Positions 17,394 through 26,690 of a stretch of 64,000 nucleotides of DNA are shown piece by piece. The position numbers and the translations under genes were made by a program. Below the pieces are notes generated by a model. The model did not search any database. It saw nothing but the letters and a program-made list of their open reading frames with translations, and was not told the DNA's origin. The stretch is from assembly GCA_944322845.1 (NCBI GenBank), contig CALUQE010000003.1:79582-143581 (forward strand), given 5' to 3'. Origin of the DNA: Candidatus Gastranaerophilales bacterium (GTDB taxonomy: Bacteria; Cyanobacteriota; Vampirovibrionia; Gastranaerophilales; Gastranaerophilaceae). Positions within the stretch are counted from its first letter, which is position 1. Each line of letters begins with the position of its first letter.

Positions 17394-18566
17394 TTAAATA
17401 GTTGTTTTCAAATCCGCAAGCAGTTTCACAAAATCCGCATCCGTAAAATTCATCTCATGCTGCTTACTTTTGATTGTTTTTAGGATATCAATAATATCAA
17501 CGGATTTTTCCGTACCTTTAATTGAAGCAGCAGTTGCATCATAGATTGAATCAAGTGTTCTGAATGAAGTATTGTGTTCCGGTTTTGCTAAAAATTCCGC
17601 AATCTTATTTAACTCGGCGGAATTAGTTTTAAGCTTGTCACTTACCATAGAAGCGTCTTTATAATGGTATTTTACGGAATTTACAATCTGATCTTTTGTC
17701 GGAAGATCAACCAGAACTTTCTCGCTGAATCTGTCTAACATCGGTCTGTCTAACTTCTTACCGCCAACTACAATGCCTTTTTCAATATCAATAGGCAGGT
17801 TGGTTGCGCCGATTGTTATAATATTGTCACGTTTGCCGAGTTTTTCGGTAAAGCATTTCTTAAATTCATTGAGCATATCGTTTGAATGTTTTGCACTCAA
17901 ACTATTATCAACCATCATGACTGAATCAATCTCATCAATGAATACAAAGAATTTCTTAGCAGGATTAGCATCCGCTTCTTTGCAAATCATATCAACGGCT
18001 TTATTCAAGTTACGTTCGCTAACACTCTGATATTCAGAACCGAGACTTGTTACATCAAGAGAAGCAAACTTGGAATCAGGAAATTCTTTTGCAAGAGCTT
18101 TTGCAAAAGTTGTCTTACCCGTTCCCGGAGGGCCGTATAATAAAACCGACTTGGTTGGCTTACCTCCTCTGTTTTTAAGGACTTGAGGATTCTCAACACT
18201 GTTTTTAAATTTATTCATAAAGTTTTTTAAGCTCTCCGGCAGTGCTAAATCATCAATTTTAGCTGATTTACCCAAATCTGACCAGATTTCTTTAAGTTCA
18301 CTTACCGGTTTATCCAAACTTTTACCCTGCTTTGCCATAAAATACAGGCTGCCTATTGCAGTTAATGCAAGTGTTCCGAGAAAACCGTAATAGAAATATT
18401 CTTTACGCTTAGCATTCTTTTTTGCTTTTTCTTGCTCTTTGATAAAACTATCAATATCATTGCTGGTTGCAGGCGTCAAAGCCGCTGCCTTGAAGTTCGG
18501 CTTGCTGCTTATTGTTGTTTTTTGCGGTACTAATGCCGTTGTTGTAATTGGATTAATTTCGCTCAT
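17394..18566 (-). CDS. Membrane-anchored AAA+ ATPase with N-terminal FKA motif
   Basis: 390 residues with the same plan as the next gene on this strand: a head containing SSKPNFKAAALT, a charged helix, a membrane segment at about 59-78, then AAA+ with Walker A GPPGTGKT (145-152), Walker B FFVFIDEIDSV, sensor-1 IGATN and PMLDRFSEKVLVDLP. Apart from the AAA core the two proteins differ, so they are old paralogues or separate members of one class. Divergent from the sigma-28-linked gene at 18727. No protease domain. Function unknown. Confidence 0.75.
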   Translation of the reverse strand: MSEINPITTTALVPQKTTISSKPNFKAAALTPATSNDIDSFIKEQEKAKKNAKRKEYFYYGFLGTLALTAIGSLYFMAKQGKSLDKPVSELKEIWSDLGKSAKIDDLALPESLKNFMNKFKNSVENPQVLKNRGGKPTKSVLLYGPPGTGKTTFAKALAKEFPDSKFASLDVTSLGSEYQSVSERNLNKAVDMICKEADANPAKKFFVFIDEIDSVMMVDNSLSAKHSNDMLNEFKKCFTEKLGKRDNIITIGATNLPIDIEKGIVVGGKKLDRPMLDRFSEKVLVDLPTKDQIVNSVKYHYKDASMVSDKLKTNSAELNKIAEFLAKPEHNTSFRTLDSIYDATAASIKGTEKSVDIIDILKTIKSKQHEMNFTDADFVKLLADLKTTI

Positions 18567-18663
18567 AAGAACTCCTACACTTGTCCTTCTAACATGTATA
18601 AAACAAAAGAATTAACAAAATTGCGCCATTTGTAAAGAATTGTAAAAATTTTTCTTACATGTC

Positions 18664-18690
18664 TAAAGTTTTAACAAAAAATGCCGATAA
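18664..18690 (+). promoter_or_regulatory. Consensus sigma-28 (FliA) flagellar promoter
   Basis: TAAAGTTT (18664-18671), 11 bases, GCCGATAA (18683-18690). This equals the enterobacterial FliA consensus at every position, spacing included. It lies 36 bp before the ATG of the gene at 18727. Confidence 0.8.
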
Positions 18691-18726
18691 CAATAATATA
18701 TAAAAGGGACAATAAAGGAAAGAAAA

Positions 18727-19716
18727 ATGGGATTAGCCTGCTCAAATATTAGACTATTAACATTGACCGCCCGCAAAGCCGATTGCGAGTACGGCATTTC
18801 CGTTGCTTCCATGAGAAAGATGGCAGTAACCAGAGAGCAGAGCGCCCTGGCTCAGGAATATAACAGCAAACTTCAGTCAAAGAGTATTGCTTATTATGAT
18901 AACGGACAGTACAACAAAATTAATTACAACTATCTGATGGGATATGGTTCAAACTATACTGCAATTACTTCCGGAAATAAAGCTTTAAAAGATGAAAATT
19001 CAATGATTTTAACCGACTATAAAGGTCAGGTTGTTTTGAGCTCTGACTATGCAAACGCAATAACTGCGGTACTCGGTTCTTCCGCTATGGATTCTCAGGG
19101 CAGAGGCGGAACCTTTTCTTCGGAACAGATACCAGCAATACTTGCTGAATTAATTCCGGGATATACAGAAGAACAATTCAAATCTGTTATTGACGGAGAC
19201 GGCGTTACAACAAGTTATGACGCAAACGGAGTCCAGACAATCACCGGAGAGAGCACAGGAAACACAACAACAGTAGATAATTCTGATACAACAACTTCAA
19301 TTCTTCAGGAAATTGTTGACTTTTATTATCCTATTTTTCAAGCAGCTGCAGCAAACGGCTGGACAACTGAATATAATAACGAAATTAAAACTAACGACAA
19401 TTATATAAGCGACGGACTGGTGAGCGGTACTTTGCAGCTTGCAACAGTAAATGACGAAGGTAATTATGACCCTGACTGCTCTCTTACATACTTTGTAACA
19501 GCAGGACTTGTCGAATCAAGAACCGATTCTGACGTCCGAGAAGAAATAACAGCCTGGTACGAAGCAGAAAAAGCTGCTATTTCAGAAAAAGAAAACTGGC
19601 TTGATATTGAAATTGACAACCTTTCAACAGAGCTTGAATCAATAAATACAGAAATTCAATCTGTTAAATCCTTAATTGATGATGCTATAAGCTCTGTATT
19701 TGATTGGGGAAGCTAA
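18727..19716 (+). CDS. Sigma-28-dependent, probably flagellum-related secreted protein
   Basis: 329 residues, no classical signal peptide. The N-terminus MGLACSNIRLLTLTARKADC is a mixed hydrophobic/basic stretch followed by a helix with SMRKMAVTREQSALAQEY, and the C-terminus (about 275-320) is again a helix rich in Glu, Leu and Ile. Helical ends around a Gly/Ser/Thr/Asn-rich middle is the plan of flagellar axial and hook-associated proteins, which leave by the flagellar export gate. A consensus sigma-28 promoter and the ribosome site AAAGGAAAG lie upstream. I do not recognise a named family. A late flagellar gene is inferred from promoter and architecture together. Confidence 0.6.
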   Translation: MGLACSNIRLLTLTARKADCEYGISVASMRKMAVTREQSALAQEYNSKLQSKSIAYYDNGQYNKINYNYLMGYGSNYTAITSGNKALKDENSMILTDYKGQVVLSSDYANAITAVLGSSAMDSQGRGGTFSSEQIPAILAELIPGYTEEQFKSVIDGDGVTTSYDANGVQTITGESTGNTTTVDNSDTTTSILQEIVDFYYPIFQAAAANGWTTEYNNEIKTNDNYISDGLVSGTLQLATVNDEGNYDPDCSLTYFVTAGLVESRTDSDVREEITAWYEAEKAAISEKENWLDIEIDNLSTELESINTEIQSVKSLIDDAISSVFDWGS

Positions 19717-19763
19717 TATTTTAAGTAACTAATTTCCTTTTCCTTTTATATAACTTATATTAA

Positions 19764-19796
19764 AAAGACTTGCCTTAAACGACAAGTCTTTCTTTT
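19764..19796. terminator. Terminator between the 18727 gene and aspS
   Basis: AAAGACTTG, a 10-nt loop and CAAGTCTTT, followed by CTTTTA; on the other strand the A-run gives a T-run. It serves the two convergent genes. Confidence 0.8.
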
Positions 19797-19811
19797 ATAG
19801 ATATTTCATTT

Positions 19812-21596
19812 TTAATTTTTTGTTACCGTGCTTTTTATATGGAGCTCTCTCATTTGCTGTAAAGAAGCTTCTCCCGGAGCATCACTCATCAAGTCTTTTG
19901 CACTTGCATTTTTAGGAAACGCAATAACATCACGGATTGAATCTGTTCTGCAAAGCAGAGCGACAAGTCTGTCCAAACCGATTGCAAGACCTGCATGAGG
20001 CGGTGTACCGTATTGAAGAGCGTTAACCATAAATCCGAATTTTTCGGTAGCTTCTTCCTCAGTAAGTCCAAGAGCCTTAAAGATTTTCTTCTGTACTTCT
20101 GAAGAGTGGATTCTGACAGATCCACCGCCGAGTTCGGTGCCATTATAGACAATATCATAAGCAATTGACTTAACATTACCGAGATCACCGCTGTCAAGTT
20201 TATCAAGGTCATTAAGGTTAGGAGAAGTAAACGGATGGTGCATTGCCATATATCTGCCTTCTTCATCCGACCATTCAAACATAGGAAAGTCTACAACCCA
20301 GAGAAGATTGTGCTTACTTTCGTCAATCAGGTTAAGAGATTTTCCAAAATGTAATCTTAATCTGCCCATAATGTCGTAAACGAGTTTCGGCTTATCAGCA
20401 ACAAAGAAAATTATATCCCCTGCCTGTGCACCGGCTCTTTCCTGAATAGCCTTTGCCTGTTCTTCCGTTACAAACTTCAATACAGGTGATTTAGCCGTGC
20501 CGTCATCATTGTAGATAATATTAGCAAGAGCTTTTGCGCCAAATGAAACAGCAAGTTTTGTAATATCATCAATATCTTTTCTTGAATATTTAGCACCGCC
20601 CGGAATTCTAATACCTCTAACGATACCGCCGTTTTGAAGAGTGCTTTTTACAATTTCAAAATTAGATTCTAAAATGATATCGCCTATATCAAATAATTCC
20701 AGACCAAATCTTGTATCCGGTTTATCTGAACCATATCTGTCCATAGCTTCCTGCCAAGGCATTTGAATGAACGGAGGTTTAATCTCAACTCCTGCTGCCT
20801 TGAAAGCATCGACAAGAAGTCCTTCTACAACCTTGATTACATCAGGCTGTTCCACAAAAGACATTTCCATATCAATTTGTGTAAATTCAGGTTGTCTGTC
20901 GGCTCTTAAATCCTCATCACGGAAGCATTTTGCTATCTGGTAATACTTTTCAATACCGCCTACCATCAATAATTGCTTAAAAATCTGCGGAGATTGCGGG
21001 AGGGCAAAGAATTTGCCAGGTTGAACACGGGAAGGAACAAGATAATCTCTTGCACCTTCCGGAGTTGTTTTAATCAATATCGGTGTTTCAACTTCCAAAA
21101 AGTCCTGATTGTTCAAATAATTTCTTACCGCCTGAACAATATTGTGTCTTGTTTTCAGGTTATGAAGCATTTTTTCGTTTCTGATATCAAGGTATCTGTA
21201 TTTAAGTCTGATATCTTCAGAAACATTATCGTCACCGAGAACGAAAGGAAGAACCTTTGATTCCGCAAGAATTTCTACATATTCAGGATACATTTCTACC
21301 TGACCTGTAGGATATTTTTCATTATAAGTTTCTTCCGGTCTCTTTGTAACTTTTCCCTTAACCATAATCACATATTCGCTTCTGATTTTTTCAAAAGCTT
21401 TATGCACCTCAGGATTAATCTGCGGATTTGCTACAAGCTGGAAAAAACCGCTTCTGTCACGAAGCTCTATAAACAGAATACCGCCTAAATCCCTTACCGT
21501 AGAAACCCAGCCGGATAAAGTAACTTCTTCATTCAAATTGCTTAGATTTAATTCGCCACAATTATTTGATTTCATTCTGGTCTTCAATTTATTCAT
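19812..21596 (-). CDS. aspS: Aspartyl-tRNA synthetase, bacterial type
   Basis: 594 residues. An N-terminal OB-fold anticodon-binding domain (LSGWVSTVRDLGGILFIELR) precedes the class II catalytic domain with LPQSPQIFKQLLM, motif 2 FRDEDLRADRQPEFTQID and motif 3 GLAIGLDRLVALL. The insertion between them is the GAD domain found only in bacterial-type enzymes. Charges tRNA-Asp; whether it also charges tRNA-Asn cannot be told here. GGGAGATGA lies directly before the ATG. Confidence 0.97.
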   Translation of the reverse strand: MNKLKTRMKSNNCGELNLSNLNEEVTLSGWVSTVRDLGGILFIELRDRSGFFQLVANPQINPEVHKAFEKIRSEYVIMVKGKVTKRPEETYNEKYPTGQVEMYPEYVEILAESKVLPFVLGDDNVSEDIRLKYRYLDIRNEKMLHNLKTRHNIVQAVRNYLNNQDFLEVETPILIKTTPEGARDYLVPSRVQPGKFFALPQSPQIFKQLLMVGGIEKYYQIAKCFRDEDLRADRQPEFTQIDMEMSFVEQPDVIKVVEGLLVDAFKAAGVEIKPPFIQMPWQEAMDRYGSDKPDTRFGLELFDIGDIILESNFEIVKSTLQNGGIVRGIRIPGGAKYSRKDIDDITKLAVSFGAKALANIIYNDDGTAKSPVLKFVTEEQAKAIQERAGAQAGDIIFFVADKPKLVYDIMGRLRLHFGKSLNLIDESKHNLLWVVDFPMFEWSDEEGRYMAMHHPFTSPNLNDLDKLDSGDLGNVKSIAYDIVYNGTELGGGSVRIHSSEVQKKIFKALGLTEEEATEKFGFMVNALQYGTPPHAGLAIGLDRLVALLCRTDSIRDVIAFPKNASAKDLMSDAPGEASLQQMRELHIKSTVTKN

Positions 21597-21661
21597 CTCC
21601 CTATTAAAAACTGTATTGCTCTAAAATCGTAACAAAAACAGGGCTAAAAGTAAACATTAGG

Positions 21662-22015
21662 CTAAACCTCTATATTTAGCGCTTTACCTTCCTGTTTTAA
21701 TTTCTTTTTAGCCTGTTGTGAAAGTTCTGAAAACTCGGATTTTATCAGAGCATATTCCTTATTCATACTTTCAGCAATTTTTTTTTCATAATATCCGGGT
21801 CCTTTTAAAAATTTTAAAAAACCCGTTTTCTGAATAGGCTCAATAAACCCGTCCATCCTCTGAAAAAAATCTTTCGGACTGTTTGCGGATATTGTACTCA
21901 GCATATCCCTTTGAAAAATCAATCTGTCAACAAGTTCTGCGGCTTGCTTATTATGTGCCTTCTGCCAGAATGCAGCAGACTGTATGTATCTTTTATTACT
22001 TTCTACTTTCAGCAT
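21662..22015 (-). CDS. Small hypothetical helical protein
   Basis: 117 residues, predicted all-helical, rich in Lys, Gln and Phe, no signal peptide or membrane segment. GAGGAAA precedes the ATG. Same strand as aspS with 65 bp between. I recognise no family. Codon use matches its neighbours and the frame is clean, so it is likely a real gene. Confidence 0.55.
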   Translation of the reverse strand: MLKVESNKRYIQSAAFWQKAHNKQAAELVDRLIFQRDMLSTISANSPKDFFQRMDGFIEPIQKTGFLKFLKGPGYYEKKIAESMNKEYALIKSEFSELSQQAKKKLKQEGKALNIEV

Positions 22016-22072
22016 AGTGTGTATTTCCTCGTATAAATATTGTATTACAAAAAATTTTTGAGATTGTATTTA

Positions 22073-22588
22073 TTAAAATCTTTTTGTTTCAGGTTCAATT
22101 CCAACTTTATTCAAAAACTTCATTTCCTGAGGTTCGGCATTATTCACAACAAGCTTTGAATTGCCGTTCAAATTTTTGATATTTTCAAGCATTGTTGATG
22201 CAATATGCTTTATTGAACGTTTTGAACGCTTTTGTTCATATGCATATTTAGGATTCGTACCGATTTTGAAAACCTCTGTTTCTTTGCCTTTTGTAATTTT
22301 ATCCGTACTAATCAGCCCGAGAACTTTTGAGCTGTCGACATTTCTAAAATTATTACTTTGCAGAGTCAGTCCATAAATCTGAGCATCTTTGCCAAGAATT
22401 TCAGCTTCTTCCGCAATGCCTGCAGATAAATTCTTTCCGCCCCAGAGAGTTTTAATTTCTGCAAGAGCCTTTACGTCATTTTTTGAACCGGTATTAAATT
22501 TAACAAAATTCACCTTTTTACCGTTCAGATTAACACGTCTCACCAAACCTGCGCCAAATTGTAAATTATTAGTACTCTGTATTTGCAT
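22073..22588 (-). CDS. Hypothetical protein with N-terminal NNLQFGA motif, possibly GNAT-like
   Basis: 171 residues. It opens with MQIQSTNNLQFGAG, the same kind of head (Asn-rich, then Phe-Gly/Lys-Ala) as the two AAA ATPases. The C-terminal half (KIGTNPKYAYEQKRSKRSIK, then LENIKNLN and LVVNNAEPQEMKFLNKVGIE) is laid out like the acetyl-CoA-binding half of a GNAT domain, but the R-x-x-G-x-G/A loop is not kept. AAGGAAGG lies upstream. Function unknown; a degenerate acetyltransferase fold is a weak suggestion. Confidence 0.55.
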   Translation of the reverse strand: MQIQSTNNLQFGAGLVRRVNLNGKKVNFVKFNTGSKNDVKALAEIKTLWGGKNLSAGIAEEAEILGKDAQIYGLTLQSNNFRNVDSSKVLGLISTDKITKGKETEVFKIGTNPKYAYEQKRSKRSIKHIASTMLENIKNLNGNSKLVVNNAEPQEMKFLNKVGIEPETKRF

Positions 22589-22637
22589 ATAAATTTCCTT
22601 CCTTTTTCAGAAATAAAAACCGTGAAAGAAATTTTTG

Positions 22638-23180
22638 CTAGTACTTGAAACAAGTTGTTTCGTGGTCATTTACAATCCCGATTGCCTGCAGATAAGAATA
22701 AATAATTACAGAGCCTGTGTATTTCATCCCGCGCTTCTTTAAATCTTTTGAAATTCTGTCGGAAAGTTCTGTTTTGACAGGAAATTCATCCGTAGTATTT
22801 TTAATAACTTTATCATTCGTAAAACCCCAGATATAATTTGCAAAACTGCCAAATTCTTTCTGAATCTGAATAAACATTTTTGCGTTGCTAATTGCAGCCT
22901 CTATTTTGCCCCTGCTTCTTATTATTCCTTCATTATTAAGCAGTTCGCTGATTTTAGCATCATCATATTCAGAAACTTTTTTAACATCAAAATTATCAAA
23001 CGCTTTTCTGAAAGCTTCACGTTTTTTGAGAACCGTAATCCATGCCAGCCCCGCCTGAAAACCTTCTAAAATAAGGAGTTCAAACAAATCTCTGTCATCA
23101 TGTTTCGGTACGCCCCACTCTTCGTCGTGGTATTTTATATAAATCTCTGATTTTTCATCAACCCAAAAACATCTTTTCAT
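22638..23180 (-). CDS. tag: DNA-3-methyladenine glycosylase I
   Basis: 180 residues. MKRCFWVDE at the start, YHDEEWGVPKHDDRDLFELL, and WITVLKKREAFRKAFDNFD are typical of Tag. The structural zinc ligands are in place: Cys4, His18, His173 and Cys177. The enzyme removes 3-methyladenine from alkylated DNA by a helix-hairpin-helix fold. GGGAGA precedes the ATG. It follows the EamA transporter gene on the same strand with a 17-bp gap. Confidence 0.93.
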   Translation of the reverse strand: MKRCFWVDEKSEIYIKYHDEEWGVPKHDDRDLFELLILEGFQAGLAWITVLKKREAFRKAFDNFDVKKVSEYDDAKISELLNNEGIIRSRGKIEAAISNAKMFIQIQKEFGSFANYIWGFTNDKVIKNTTDEFPVKTELSDRISKDLKKRGMKYTGSVIIYSYLQAIGIVNDHETTCFKY

Positions 23181-23197
23181 AAATACATTTTCTCCCT

Positions 23198-24103
23198 TTA
23201 CTCTGATTTATGGTGGCGGTGAGACAGTTTATCTTTAGATATAATCAAAAGCACTCCCGAGAGAATCAATACTATCCCGATTGCGATTTTAACAGTCAGC
23301 CTTTCTTCAAAAAATAACATACCTACTACTATTGCCGTTAAAGGCTCAAGCGCACCTAAAATTGCAGTGGTTGTTGAGCCGATAAGTTTTATTGCAATTG
23401 TTATTGTCTCTAATGATATAATTGTAGGAAAAATTGACAGCCCGAACAGACAAGCCCATATAAACGGCGAGTGCGGAATCTGGAGTTCCGTACAGAAATT
23501 AAGATTATAAATATAAACCAGAAGCCCGAAAAGCATTACATAAAAGCTCAACTTTGCGCTATTAATATTTTTGATTGTTTTATTTGTTTTAACTCCGACA
23601 ATATAAAAAGCATAAAGAAAAGCCGATGCAATTACCATAACAATCCCGTGCATACTAAGAGGCGCGCCGGGTTTCCCGTTATAAAGAAGAAAAATTCCGG
23701 TAAAAGTTAAGAGAATTGAAGTTATGACCGTTTTTGTAAGTTTTTCTTTGAAAAACAATGCCATCATTAAGGCAACAAGTATCGGATAGATAAAAAGAAT
23801 TGTGCAGGCAATACCGGCTTCAATATAATTGAAAGCATCAAAAAGAGTCAGAGAAGAGAGCGAAAACAAAAGAGAAAGTGCAAAGACCGAAATTATATCT
23901 CCTCTGTGAATTTTAAGCGACATTTTCTTATGAAACTTAAGCCACAATCCGTAAATAATAACCGCAAGCGCGTATCTGTAAAACAAGACTGAATTTACTC
24001 CCATTCCTCTTGCAAACAATGGAAGCGCAAACAGCGGGTTCAAACCGTAGCTTGCCGCGGCTATAATTCCGTTTACCGTACCTATTGTGCGTCTTCTTAT
24101 CAA
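23198..24103 (-). CDS. EamA (DMT superfamily) transporter
   Basis: 301 residues with ten hydrophobic segments in two five-helix EamA repeats; the second repeat ends with TTTAILGALEPLTAIVVGML, the usual family signature. Members export amino acids or other small metabolites; the substrate is not evident. I place the start at the TTG at 24103 because GAAGGAGAGG stands just upstream of it. An upstream TTG at 24124 would read through that ribosome site. Confidence 0.85.
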   Translation of the reverse strand: MIRRRTIGTVNGIIAAASYGLNPLFALPLFARGMGVNSVLFYRYALAVIIYGLWLKFHKKMSLKIHRGDIISVFALSLLFSLSSLTLFDAFNYIEAGIACTILFIYPILVALMMALFFKEKLTKTVITSILLTFTGIFLLYNGKPGAPLSMHGIVMVIASAFLYAFYIVGVKTNKTIKNINSAKLSFYVMLFGLLVYIYNLNFCTELQIPHSPFIWACLFGLSIFPTIISLETITIAIKLIGSTTTAILGALEPLTAIVVGMLFFEERLTVKIAIGIVLILSGVLLIISKDKLSHRHHKSE

Positions 24104-24156
24104 GCGTTCCTCTCCTTCACACAATAAGGTATATTAAATTAAAAATAAAATCAATG

Positions 24157-25512
24157 CTACATGATATCCTGATATAAATTAATATCCGGATAATTTTGCT
24201 CAAGAAAACTCTTAACCTCTTTATATATTTTTTTGTGGTTATTTTTTATTGCAAAAACTATCAGTTCAGGTTTGTAAACGTTTAGAATTTCCGGTGTAAA
24301 AATTTCATACTCCCTGATAAAACCGCCTTCTCTTTCAGTGTTTGAGTCTATGAACCCCACAATATTACTGTTATGGATTCTGTATTTTCTGATAAAATCC
24401 TGAATATAGGTACTGGCTCCCCAGATTAGTATTTTCTTTTTGGAATAAAGGATTTTAAATAATTTAATCTCTTTTAATTTATTTGAGGTTTTTAACTTCA
24501 AACCGGCAAGAAAATCTTCACGCATAGATTTTTTCTCATAATACCCTGCATACTCCGCGATTTTTTTTATACTTTTTTCGGACTGATAGAAGGTTTTCTC
24601 ATGATGGTAATCATGAGAAACATTACATATATGTAATGCCGCATTTTCAAAAATAGCTTTTTTGAAAGCTTCAATGTCAGGAGCTTTTGGACTCCAGTCA
24701 ATTATATCAATTTGTTCCGGAGTATAAGCAGGAATAATTCCTTTTATTACATCCAGCCGCGTATCCTTCTGGTGATTTCCTTTATGGATATAAATAACCG
24801 GTATTCCCATTGCAATACAAGGCATTGCGCAATGTATGCGGGAGGTTATAACAAGTTTTGCCTCATTTTTATATCTATCAAGAATCTCCTGCGCTTTAGC
24901 TTCAAATTCCATCGCTTCTTCATAAGATACCGGATATTTTTTAAATTTGTATTTGTGGGTAATTGAACAATCTGCCTGCTCCAGAATAAAATCCGGCAGC
25001 ATTTCAAAGGCTTTCGGATACAAATCCACAATAAAAATTTTGCCATTTTCAGGTTCTTTGTCTCTTTTTGGAAAAGTAAGCGTTAAACAACCCGAAAAAT
25101 ATGTTTTTAGCCCCAGCGTTTCCAGAAATTCTGCCGTATTTCTGTCACGGCAGCCTATCGGCTCAAACTTTTTCATCTTTTCAGCAATATTTTGTTCAAC
25201 AAATTTTTCTCTGCAATCATTACTGCTGTTTATATGAAATCCTATGTATACAGGGACAATGCTTTCCGGAATATCAAGCGGAAATACGCCGTGAACATTT
25301 CCAAACCAGCCCTGCATGGGTAAAATTACCGGCTCTCCGGAATAATCCGCCAGACCATCTCTGTTAATTTTAACTACTTCATCATCAGAAATACCCGTTT
25401 GTTTATACAAATTCTTAACCGCAATATTTTGTATGCAGTCTCCGATATTTCCCTCGCCGTTCCAGCTTTTTAAATCGTATTTGTACTGTTGTATTAATCT
25501 TGCAAATTTCAT
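24157..25512 (-). CDS. Polysaccharide pyruvyl transferase with C-terminal WGAS module
   Basis: 451 residues. Residues 15-290 match the polysaccharide pyruvyl transferase fold: GNIGDCIQNIAVKNLY near the start, PMQGWFGN, GCRDRNTAEFLETLGLKTYF, SGCLTLTFP, and the SRIHCAMPCIAMGIPVIYI nucleotide-binding segment. Such enzymes put pyruvate ketals on surface sugars or act as related transferases. After a helical linker, residues 358-448 are the shared module (ILIWGASTYIQDFI, Trp364; NIVGFIDSN; EYEIFTPEIL). It is the last gene of a minus-strand operon; its ATG overlaps the preceding stop by 4 nt. Confidence 0.8.
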   Translation of the reverse strand: MKFARLIQQYKYDLKSWNGEGNIGDCIQNIAVKNLYKQTGISDDEVVKINRDGLADYSGEPVILPMQGWFGNVHGVFPLDIPESIVPVYIGFHINSSNDCREKFVEQNIAEKMKKFEPIGCRDRNTAEFLETLGLKTYFSGCLTLTFPKRDKEPENGKIFIVDLYPKAFEMLPDFILEQADCSITHKYKFKKYPVSYEEAMEFEAKAQEILDRYKNEAKLVITSRIHCAMPCIAMGIPVIYIHKGNHQKDTRLDVIKGIIPAYTPEQIDIIDWSPKAPDIEAFKKAIFENAALHICNVSHDYHHEKTFYQSEKSIKKIAEYAGYYEKKSMREDFLAGLKLKTSNKLKEIKLFKILYSKKKILIWGASTYIQDFIRKYRIHNSNIVGFIDSNTEREGGFIREYEIFTPEILNVYKPELIVFAIKNNHKKIYKEVKSFLEQNYPDINLYQDIM

Positions 25513-26690
25513 TTTCTTCTCCCGAATATATCAGGCAAAACTTCCGTTTTCGGATAATTTTCTTCAACATAAGTTTTAATCTGAGGATAGATTCTTGTAT
25601 TATTGTTTATAATTGAAGAAATTATGACATCAGGCTTTAAAACTCCTATAGCTTCCGGAGAGTAAACTTTGTATTTTCCGATTTTCTCTCCCTGCCTTGC
25701 TTCGTTTTTATCAACTATACCAAGAACATTATCCTGATTTATCTTACCCGATAAAATCAGGTCTTCCAAAAATAAACTTGCTCCCCAGAAAATGACCTTT
25801 TTACCGGCATTAATTTCCTGCAAAATTTTTCCTTGCGGTCCAATCTGAATCTTACACTTTAACGGCGAATCTTTTTCTGTCTCCCTCCAGTATTCTTGCA
25901 GCCAGACTTCTTCCGTACTCCAAGGTTTTATATAATCGGCATAATGAATAATTACCGGAGATAAAAGAGCCTCATCAATTTCCTTTTTCCCGTATATTTT
26001 ATCTAAATTTTCTCTTTCTTTCAAAATCCGCTTATAATACTTTGTCATCAAATTGTATTTAAAATCGAGAAATTTAATTTTGCCGCAAAACGCTAAATTA
26101 ATGACATCCTGATCCATGCTGGAGAAATTTTTGCCTGCAAGTTCAATCAGCTTTGGCTCAAGATTATCTTCGCGAATCTTCTCCAGATTCCATAATGTCA
26201 TTCCTGCATTTATGTATCCTGACATATCTTCGATACCGATTGATTTGTAGTGTTCGCGGTTGTTTTCATTAAGAATATAAGCCGCAGCCTTTACACCTGC
26301 AATATAAAAATTATCCAAATCAGTATTAAATAATCCGCTTAAATCCTGCAAAACAATAATATCAACATCCAGATAAATTGCCTTTTTATATTCCAGCAGC
26401 AATTCAGGCATTTTAAGCCTGTAATATGTCGGAGTTGAAATGTGAGAAATATGCATTTCCTGTTCTTTAAAATCATTATTCATAAAAATAAACTTGATTT
26501 TTGCATTTGAAAATTTATTCTGCAATTTTTCAAATTCGCCTTCAATATCTGCAGGAAATCTGTCCGGTACAAGACAGATAAATTCGTAAAATGTATTCTT
26601 GTTTTTGCTTTTTAATGCCGAAAGTATTGTTACATACATCTGCGGAGCATAATTTTCATCAGCCGCAAGGACAACAGGTATTATATTCAT
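25509..26690 (-). CDS. GT8 glycosyltransferase with C-terminal WGAS module
   Basis: 393 residues. Residues 1-265 are a GT8 domain of the LPS galactosyl/glucosyltransferase type: IIPVVLAADENYAPQMYVTI, the metal-binding Asp-Val-Asp at 108-110 in YLDVDIIV, YINAGMTLWNLEKIR, DQDVINL and the closing IIHYADYIKPW. Residues 296-388 are the shared module (VIFWGASLFLEDLI, Trp302; NVLGIVDKN; YKVYSPEAIGVLKPD). Start and stop overlap both neighbours by 4 nt (ATGA), so the operon is translationally coupled. Confidence 0.85.
   Translation of the reverse strand: MNIIPVVLAADENYAPQMYVTILSALKSKNKNTFYEFICLVPDRFPADIEGEFEKLQNKFSNAKIKFIFMNNDFKEQEMHISHISTPTYYRLKMPELLLEYKKAIYLDVDIIVLQDLSGLFNTDLDNFYIAGVKAAAYILNENNREHYKSIGIEDMSGYINAGMTLWNLEKIREDNLEPKLIELAGKNFSSMDQDVINLAFCGKIKFLDFKYNLMTKYYKRILKERENLDKIYGKKEIDEALLSPVIIHYADYIKPWSTEEVWLQEYWRETEKDSPLKCKIQIGPQGKILQEINAGKKVIFWGASLFLEDLILSGKINQDNVLGIVDKNEARQGEKIGKYKVYSPEAIGVLKPDVIISSIINNNTRIYPQIKTYVEENYPKTEVLPDIFGRRK

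Noticed and set aside
19889..20278. 129-codon frame overlapping aspS on the same strand
   Set aside because: It is another frame of the well-conserved aspS coding sequence; composition is biased to Leu and Arg with no pattern.
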